Origin: Dendrobium chrysotoxum
Lineage: Eukaryota > Streptophyta > Magnoliopsida > Asparagales > Orchidaceae
Length of the DNA stretch: 64,000 bases
Reading direction: 5' to 3'
NCBI GenBank assembly: GCA_019925795.1
Contig: CM034304.1
Coordinates: 15,988,720 to 16,052,719, forward strand
Shown: in pieces, positions 56,721 through 64,000 of the stretch
Numbering within the stretch: position 1 is the stretch's first letter
Layout: every line of letters begins with the position of its first letter
Notes under the pieces: model-generated
Database searches by the model: none
What the model was told of the DNA's origin: nothing
What the model saw: only the letters and a program-made list of their open reading frames with translations
Translations under genes and position numbers: made by a program

Positions 56721-58140
56721 TATGTGATTAATCTTGCTTGTAGGTACTATAATAATGAGCTCAAGCTCGAAATGAGCATGGCCAATAGGGGCTAAAAATA
56801 TAGCTTAGCACTAATTTGTTTTAAGCCATATGTAGTCATATGAAAATATATTTTGTTGTGTTAACCTTTTTTTTATAAGGGTAAAATTTAATTTTGTTTT
56901 TATTCATTTATTTTTTTGGTTAGAAAATCCATAAAATATGTAGGTTATTTAAGAAGGTAAGAGGCCGACCAATTGCTATTGTACATGAAGACCCTTCTAG
57001 ACCCCACATGTCATTTCATTGATGCATAGCTTTAAGTTGAGTTATAATTATGGTAAAACCCATCTATCTTTATATTTTTCTTAGGGTGTATTTTAGAACC
57101 TAGTTAAACTTCTAGCCTTTCTTTTATTATTTTATTTTATTGTGATAATTGGCATGTTTACTTTGATTGTGCACTAAAATTGCATGAATTTTTTAAAGTT
57201 TCTTTACTTATTTTTCTTAGAGGTGCCCAGACTTGTGTCCTTTTTAGGTTCTTAAGATGTTAATTTTTTTTTACTTTAAATAATTAATTCACTTAAAAAT
57301 AACCATAGATTAAAGAAATTTTTTCTTTAAACTTAAATGTATGGATTTTCTTAAAGCCATTTATTCAAAATAAAAATTCAACCCCTACCCACCATAGGTG
57401 GATACTTATAATCAATAAAAAACACCAAATAGATGCCCTTATCCATAGCTTAGTGAGTTAACATATTAGATTTACATTCTAAAATTCATTTATAGTTTAC
57501 CAATAATAAAACTTACACAAGCATACAATGTCCACTCATAGTCTAGCTACCTTTGCTCATTGGCAAGGTCATAAGACCCTCTTTCCTATATATAACTCCT
57601 ACCTTATCTTGCACTTGAATAAAGACTAGATATCATATTTTATGCAATTAGGTGGGTCTAGCAAGCCATCCTTTTCGGGTAGGATTGTAAGTCCAAGTTA
57701 TGGGCATCATTAATCCCTGGTTGGTTTTGAGTTATAAGACTCATCGTTGTGTTTGCATTAGATTAAGTTTTTGGTCATTCTTCTTTAATACATTTAGTCC
57801 CTTTTAGATTTATGATTGAGGTTGACACTTGGTTTAGTGTCATGCTACTTATCCTTAGTAAGTTCCCACTCTTTTGGAGACTATAAGTCCCATATTTCCA
57901 CATAAATTGATGACATCCCTTCACATGTTCAGCTATTGTATGTAATATGTTTGCTTTAATTCCATCTCTATTATGCTAACCTTAGTGTGTTATGATTTGT
58001 TATCCTTTGCATGGTGGGCAGTATTTTGAACCTCTCTTTTCTATTTGAATAACAACCAAAGCCATTAATGTAGCTAACCCCAAAGAAAAATGAACAAGCA
58101 TCCATAATCAAGAGTATGCTTGGAATCCTTGTTCAAGATG
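56720..58140. other. Diverged relative of 12300-14040
   Basis: Scattered similarity, for example GAGCATGGCCAATAGGGGCT near 56774 against the GGCTAAATAAA region near 12380. The sequence just before the hairpin cassette is also alike. No coding region. Confidence 0.35.
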
Positions 58141-58148
58141 TAATTATC

Positions 58149-58396
58149 CATGGGGGCTTGCGCCCATGAAAAACTTGATTACATAGAATAAATAAACCCT
58201 ATTTAATATTATGCATTGAGCAAGGGAAATCTCTGGTCCATTCAAGCTACTAATATTTTTATCATTTGAGTATTTAGAGGAAACTATCTTTCACTCTTTG
58301 GAGTAATATGGCCAATTCTCTATAAAGTACTCAAAATAAAAATGTATATGTGACTACTCAACCCTTCTTTTGATTATCATGCCGGTGCATGAAGGC
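58149..58396 (+). other. Three-hairpin cassette, copy 2
   Basis: CATGGGGGCTTGCGCCCATG (58149-58168) is followed by a long stem pairing 58253-58279 with 58318-58347, and then CATGCCGGTGCATG near 58379. Order and spacing match 14046-14260, although the arms of the second and third stems differ in sequence. Confidence 0.6.
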
Positions 58397-58479
58397 TTAC
58401 CACCATTTTCATATATTAGGATGGTACGATAAAATCCTTTGTGGTTCCCCCTACCACATGAGTCTCTCTAGAAGACTCA

Positions 58480-59690
58480 TAGCACCTTGGCATTGATGGT
58501 TATTCTTGGTGTGTATAAGATTTAAAATTTTCTCAACTCCATCGATTGAGTAATCTACTAGTGTGATATGTTATGGTGAGGAGAAAGTAATGTTGATGAT
58601 AGTTAATACTTGGACTAAGTGGGATTGGATTACTACGCCAAAGTCATAAGAGCCCATGTATGTTTTTCCATTATTAGGTATCACTGCTTAACAACTTGTA
58701 AAGTCTTACATAATAAATTGGCCATTATTTCCTTCCTTTCTGATATATAAGGATCGATCTTGTAATGTCCTTGCCTACTTCAAGGTATAATTACAAGTCT
58801 CGATTTTCTCTTGGACTTTGAAGTAGTGGTGACAAGAAGAGGAGAAGCTTTAGATATTGGACGATAGCTTCGTACTTGCCATTCCATGTGAATATCTTTG
58901 TAATCCTCAACACTTTGAAGAATGAAAAGCACCATTTGCTCGATTAAAAAAATAAATCGATTTAGTCCCATGACTTACCTAATGAGTTAATGCACATCAT
59001 TAGGAGTCCTTAGTGATGGTGTTTCTAAAATTGCTTTAAATTTTATCTAGGTTAATGTTAATGCCCTTAAGTGTAAGAAGAAACCCAAGGAACTTAATTA
59101 AACCTGCACTAAATGTTTATTTTAAAGAATTCAATTGTATATTGTACCTTTTGAGTGTGATAAATATCTTTTTTAGGTCCAAATGAGTTGCTTAAACAAC
59201 ATTCTCTTTACCAATTGGTCATTTACATGCACTTACATGTTTCTGCCCTTCTACTCCCTAAAGACTTCATCTATTATCCTTTGATAAGTCGCCCCTACAT
59301 TCTTAAGTTCAAACGACACTTATAGTAGCATAAGCCATCTTCTATGATGAAGGAAGTATTGTCACAATTGTCTGGGTACATTTTGATCTAATGGCATCTT
59401 AAGAAAGTAGGTGGGAAACCTATCACTAAAAATTCAAGTGTCAAATCCACTACTAAATTGATTCTTGGAAGAGAGTACACATATTTTGTGCATACTTAAT
59501 TAAGGTTCATAAAGTCAACGCACATTATTCATTTGATAGTCGCTACCATAACCACATTGAAAATCTAGTATGGGTACTTAACTTCCCGATGAAGCTGGTT
59601 TTGAGCAAATTCTTCACTTCCAACTTTATTGGCTCGATAATTATAGTGGTTGTCTTCCTTGTATTCTTCTTGATTGGCCTAGCTCCTTCC
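58480..59690 (-). pseudogene. pol: Tat-type reverse transcriptase and RNase H (dead)
   Basis: Read on the minus strand. PSID-EDIYLMLNVKEGARPIK near 59735-59675 marks the start, followed by CALTL/CVDFTNLN-like text near 59520. FELKNVGATYQRIIDEVF lies near 59300, VHVNDQLVK (the YVDDxLVKS site, catalytic residues altered) near 59230, and FLGFLLTLKGININLDKI near 59070. GLNRFIFLIEQM is near 58965. RNase H remnants continue to about 58480. Many stops and frameshifts make it clearly older than the pol at 1-3027. Confidence 0.75.
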
Positions 59691-59879
59691 TTCACATTTA
59701 ACATAAGGTAGATGTCTTCTTAGTCAATGCTTGGCATCTCGACTGCTATCCATGCAAGCATATTTTGGTCATCCCTTAGAGTATGGATAAGTTCACCTCA
59801 ATGTTTTGGATTAAATAATATGATTATTCTTAGCATCTTCTCTAGCTTTCCTTCTATTACTTGAAGTTCTTCGATTGCC

Positions 59880-60560
59880 TTAATAGTCTCCAACATTGTT
59901 CCTTGCTCGACCTCCAGATATAGCACATCCTATGGGAAGTTGCCACCTTTCCCATGACTTTTAAGTAAGATGCATGTGGTTGGGTGAGGTTGCTCCTCAT
60001 CATAAACTCCTAAACACCTATTAGGAACTTGACTGCTAAATGACGATTTGAGACAGCATCCATAAACATATTTATGATAAGTCGCCCAAAGATTACATTA
60101 TAGTTGATTTGCGCATCCATAATTATAGAATCTACCATGGTAGTGTATTGGTTGTTTCCCTCATCCCAAGTGATAGGTAGGGCAATCATGCCTTCAATGT
60201 CCCTACACTAACCAGATAAGCCATATAGAGAGCTTGAAGTAGGGGTGAGTTAGGAGGCAAGAAGATTTATTTTTTCAAAAATAGATTTAAAAATTACTAT
60301 TAACAGAAATCCCTATGTCAATAAAGATTTTGTCAATCTAGTAGTTGGATATCAAAGTTATGAAGACCACAAAATTATTAAAGGGATTCCCATTATAAGA
60401 TTGTCTCCTTCACATAAGGTGCTTGGGGTGACATTAGCTACTAATGCTCATAAAGTGGTGGCCAAGTTAACTTCGCCTTTTGGAGCTACTTGCTACAAAG
60501 GACATGGCTCATTCTTTACCTTTGGTAGTGAGTACAACTCCTACAATGTGAATTGAGAAA
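59880..60560 (-). pseudogene. pol: Tat-type protease region (dead)
   Basis: The minus strand reads EGMIALPITWDEGNNQYTTM near 60200-60140, then VDSIIMDAQINYNVIFGRLI near 60130-60075. This is the conserved segment after the aspartic protease in Tat elements (LPV-F-V-VDAPSAYNVILGR type). The upstream DNG/DTG active-site segment is not clear. Confidence 0.75.
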
Positions 60561-60978
60561 GTAGAAATGGGCTTATTTCCATAAGAGCCTTCCCAGAGCA
60601 TCGACAAGGTTGGTGAATATGAACTTTTTTAATTTTTGAGCTTTAATGAGGTCCTTGGCAAGTCCACAAATGTGTTAAAATTCTTCAATGTCATGATCAC
60701 GATCTTTATGGAAGGTGTAGTATCTTAAAGTATCCGTCATATGCACATTGGCATATGTGGAGGGTGCTTAAAACTTTTTATTCTAGATGGCCTCTATAAG
60801 TTCGATTATTGATACCGAAAAGGGAGTAACTATGGGATAGCTAGAGACATGATATTTACTATTGCGTAAAGAGGGTGAGTGGCAAGTTCTGCTTTTTCCA
60901 TTCTAGACGAGGGTGGCTAGATTATCCTTAGCGATCTCACCAATGGGAGCATCCTTCAATAGTGTGGATGGAGTCAAT

Positions 60979-61579
60979 TAGGGGTGTCAAAATGGGTTTT
61001 CGGGTTGAGTTTGAGATGAACCCAAAACTGACCCGACTTTAATTAACTGGACCCTAACTCGACTCGACTAGGCAAACGTGTCAAAAATTCAAATCGGACC
61101 CGACCCAACATGCTAACCCACAAGCAGCTAGGTGCGAGTAATATGGGCACGAGCATTGAGCACGTTCGTGGGTGAAGGGGGTTAGAGCGGGTGAGCCTCT
61201 AGGTGAGGGAGTGAGCATATGCAAGCAAGGGATCAAGCACATGCAGGCGAGGCAGCGAGCATGGGTGTTCATGAGGGGATATTGCAGGCATGTGAATATT
61301 ATGGATGTGAGTGCGAGACTACTATAAGCACTAGCACGAGACTACTACATGCACGAGCACGGGATTGCTTTGGGCAAGGGGGTGACCGGGGTTGATTTTA
61401 AGTAGAAAATGAGTTGATTTTAGGTTTTCGGGTTGACCCAAACTTGACTTAAAATTCAAAATGTGTCAAAAAATGAAATTCAAACTCGATCTATTTGAAA
61501 AATTGATTGACTCGAACCCAAATTTTTTTGAATCTTATCGGGGTCGGGTTTTGGGTCGAGTCAAATATTGACACCCCCA
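60979..61579. mobile_element. Non-autonomous hAT-like element, 601 bp
   Basis: The left end TAGGGGTGTCAAAATGGG and right end ATATTGACACCCCCA are inverted. Subterminal GGGTCGGGTTTTGGGTCGAG words are typical of this plant family. The adjacent 8-mers GAGTCAAT and TCATCAAT match at only 5 of 8 positions, so the target duplication is weak. Confidence 0.65.
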
Positions 61580-61906
61580 TCATCAATCACATGTTATTTG
61601 TGGCCATTTATCAACTCTTTGAATCCTTGGATGATTTCTTAGGGGTGCCATTATTTGACCTGACTCGAAACTAGACCTAGGCCTGACCAGAAATTTTTTG
61701 GATTCAGGTCAACTAATTTAGCAAATATGTCGGGTTCGAGTTCAAAATTTTGACCCATTTTTAAAATTGGGTCGGGTTTTGATTGATCCAAAAACCCAAA
61801 GTAAACTCGAATGACCCAGATCCCCGCATCACTCAACTCAATCCCACATTCGGCGTCCTACATCGCACACGACACACTTGTTCCTACCTCGCCAACGCTC
61901 GAGGTT

Positions 61907-62878
61907 TACTATAGGAAAATCACCCATTATAGGTGAATTTTTTGCGGTCAATTTTTCGATGGATTTCAGGCAATTTTCTGACGGAATATGGTGAGACAGC
62001 TTTTCTAGTAGAATTTTTCAGGAGAATTACTTCTGTCGGAATTTTCTGACGGATATTCTGATAGATTTAAAATGATTTAACTAAAATGATTAAAAATTAA
62101 CTATTTAAATGATTTAACAAAAATGATTAAAAATGATATTAACTAATTTAAATTAATTATTATTTCCCTAATTTAACTAAAATGATTAACATTTAATATT
62201 ATTATTTAAATTTTTATTTTTTGAAATTGTATTTTAAGTTATTAGTAATTTTAATTAATTATTAAGTTAATAATTTATTTTAATTAATTTTTAATACTTT
62301 ATTTAAATTAATTATTATTTTTAATTTTTAATTAATTATTAATAATTAATTTCCATTTTCAAATTAACTATTAATTTTAATTTCTATTTTTTATTTTTTG
62401 TATTGTTCTAATTTAAATATAAAAAAGTAACAACTAAATTATATTTTTTCTTTGCAGTAGTATAATGGGGTCTTTGAAGAAGTTCCCAAAGACCCATGTT
62501 CGAATCTCACGGGATGTAGGAGGGCTCGCAGGTAGTTGGGGCTGCGCGGGAGGGCAGCGGGTAGTGCAAGTAGGCACCCAGGTTATCGAGCAGTGCTGGC
62601 GGGCAGCTAGGTAGGCATCCGCGGGCCTGCAGTAGGCAGTGTGGGAGGGCAACTGGGCGAGCAGACATCCATGCAGGCGACCTTGAGTAGGACAGGCGGC
62701 CAAATTTTTTAAATGATTTTTTTTAAATTTTTAGTAGCTATAACCGTCAAAAATAATGCTGCTGAAAATAAACGGCCGGTTTTAGTTTCCTGCGTGATTT
62801 ATACTGGCAAAAAAATATCCGCCAGAAAGTCGCTATAAAATCTAATTTTTGTTAATAATAGATGATTTTTCTGTAGTG
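61907..62878. mobile_element. Non-autonomous CACTA-like element, about 970 bp
   Basis: The left end TACTATAGGAAAATCACC and right end, inverted, CACTACAGAAAAATCATC are CACTA termini (the first C is lost on the left). Subterminal CTGACGGA and GACGGATATTCTG words repeat near both ends, as in En/Spm-type elements. AGG lies just outside on the right and two bases further out on the left. No transposase frame is present. Confidence 0.75.
62458..62512 (+). other. tRNA-like A box and B box
   Basis: TAGTATAATGG (62458-62468) fits the pol III A box, and GTTCGAATC (62498-62506) fits the core of the B box. Between them GTCTTTG and CAAAGAC can pair, and CCCATG with CACGGG can form a T-arm-like stem. No complete tRNA is seen; it could be a SINE head or a chance match. 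Confidence 0.35.
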
Positions 62879-64000
62879 AGGCTCGCTAGCATGTTTCCAT
62901 CCCTGCACTAGCACACCCGTAGCCTGCCTAGCTCATGCTCACATCACGACTCTGTCTCCTACACCGAAGCATCGCCTCACCCGCACTCACCCTGGGTTCG
63001 CCCAGGTCCGCGCTTGACTCAGCACACCCATAACCCACCCTTGACCCTGTGCACTTGTAGCCCACATACACCCACTTACTTTAAGCTCGGGTTAGCGTGT
63101 TGGGCCAGGTTGACCCGAGTTTGGGGCGGGTCGGGTCTGGGTTCAAAATTTTGACTTATTTTTAGAATCAAGTTGGGTTCATGTCAAACATTAGCGAGTC
63201 AATATTAGTTTCAACCCAAACCTGACCTGCAACCTTTTTTTGACACCGCTATGATTTATCTTGTGCTTCTTGCTATGGGGCTTGTTATTCCTAGTAGCAA
63301 GACCTATTAGGTGAGTGGATGAGGATGATTCTACCACTTATTTGCATTGATCGATGTTGATGTGATTGTTGGTAACTTCTAACAACCTAGCTAACATCTT
63401 TGGATGTTACAACCCACTGTATAAAAGAATGGACGTTCTTATAATCCTTAAGTTAGAGCAACCTGGGTGATAGTTAGCTCTAGGTCATTTATTACAAGCA
63501 TCTCCCATTAAAATCTTATGATGAAATTATATATCAACTTGTCTACCTTTTAAAGCATCTTGAGGAGGGCTTGTGAGCTTCTTTGAAGCTTCTGAGCACT
63601 CACAAATTATGTGAGAAACATTATTTTAAACTCCATAAATGAAGCGATAACTCATATGGCAAAAGGCGAGTGAACCATCAGAGCGCTGACTGTTAGAAGG
63701 TAGCGAAGAACAACTAGAATTTCAAAGCATCATTAATATCAACCAAAGATGTCATGGATTCAAAGATTGTAATGTGATCAATAGGGTTTATTCTTCTCCT
63801 GTAAGACTCTAGGTTAGGAATCTTGAACTTTAGAGGGGACCTCACCTCTGCTATGTCCTTAAGAAAAATGTTAGTCAATTCGTGCTCTGCTCTCCTCACT
63901 CATTGGGGAAGAGGGTTATACTCTTCCTTGCTGGTGGTGGTGCGAGTGGGATTATCAGTGGGCTTCAAGGTGAGTGCTTGGGTCTCTGGTCTCCTATGGT

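Larger units (their letters stand above)
61640..63251. mobile_element. Non-autonomous hAT-like element, about 1.6 kb
   Basis: Ends TAGGGGTGCCATTATTTGAC and TTTTTTTGACACCGCTA are inverted. The flanking 8-mers TGATTTCT (61632-61639) and TGATTTAT (63252-63259) differ at one base, fitting an 8-bp hAT target duplication. Its interior is largely a CACTA-like element. Confidence 0.75.
60600..64000 (-). pseudogene. gag: Tat-type gag, interrupted by DNA transposons (dead)
   Basis: The N-terminal side at 63899-63714 reads KFKIPNLESYRRRINPIDHI, the Tat capsid-region signature. The C-terminal side near 60715-60650 reads YYTFHKDRDHDIEEF, matching the YYHFHRSRGHTTEAC motif of the gag at 44232. Between them two DNA elements are inserted (60979-61579 and 61640-63251), leaving only about 60 bp of gag-side DNA between. 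The rest is multiply stopped. Confidence 0.78.

Noticed and set aside
58149..58168. Helitron 3' hairpin
   Set aside because: No CTRR end follows the hairpin and no matching 5' TC end was seen.
1..64000. Endogenous pararetrovirus or organelle insertion
   Set aside because: No movement protein, coat or chloroplast/mitochondrial gene was recognised; all RT sequences have Tat-type neighbours such as the second RNase H or LTR features.

Overview
This is plant nuclear DNA, and it contains no recognisable single-copy host gene. Everything identifiable comes from transposable elements typical of seed plants: Tat-lineage and other Ty3/gypsy retrotransposons, copia-type gag-only elements, a Mutator-like element (MULE) with FAR1-like and ULP1-like genes, hAT-like and CACTA-like elements, and much AT-rich tandem repeat. 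It looks like an angiosperm with a large, repeat-rich genome; I cannot name the species. Almost every coding region is broken, mostly by in-frame stop codons rather than frameshifts.

Layout. 1-3027 (+) is the 3' half of a Tat-type pol (RT, RNase H, archaeal-type RNase H, damaged integrase). 3030-8260 is a long non-coding stretch with several tandem-repeat clusters, a W-box palindrome cluster and a TATA box. 9180-10184 is TTA/TAA-rich DNA ending in five 106-bp units. 12061-14270 holds a non-coding family that recurs inverted at 38040-38790 and a hairpin cassette that recurs at 58149-58390. 14271-16735 is a truncated copia-type gag element with one LTR. 21423-24240 is a dead Ty3/gypsy gag split by a clean solo LTR (21652-23368, TSD AGTGA). 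24649-36250 is a stack of LTR fragments around a complete gag-only element (28486-33885, TSD AGATA).

40315-46906 is a complete, young gag-only LTR element on the minus strand (TSD ATAAT, TATAAATAG in each LTR, PBS, PPT, gag in one frame with three stops, no pol). 49501-55517 is a complete MULE with about 105-bp terminal inverted repeats and a perfect 9-bp TSD (CCCTCCGAG). It carries an ULP1-like protease gene (+) and a FAR1-like transposase gene (-) that converge. 58480-64000 is a decayed minus-strand Tat gag-protease-RT-RNase H region. A 0.6-kb hAT-like element, and a 1.6-kb hAT-like element itself carrying a CACTA-like element, are inserted in its gag.

How the parts relate. The two gag-only elements have no polymerase and must have depended on enzymes from other elements, such as the Tat relatives nearby. 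The copia-type LTRs all lie in the same orientation and carry arrays of short palindromes just upstream of their TATA boxes. The strongest leads are the two-gene MULE with its sense-oriented repeat, the two gag-only elements, the palindrome arrays that changed sequence while keeping dyad symmetry, and the hairpin families shared between unrelated elements.
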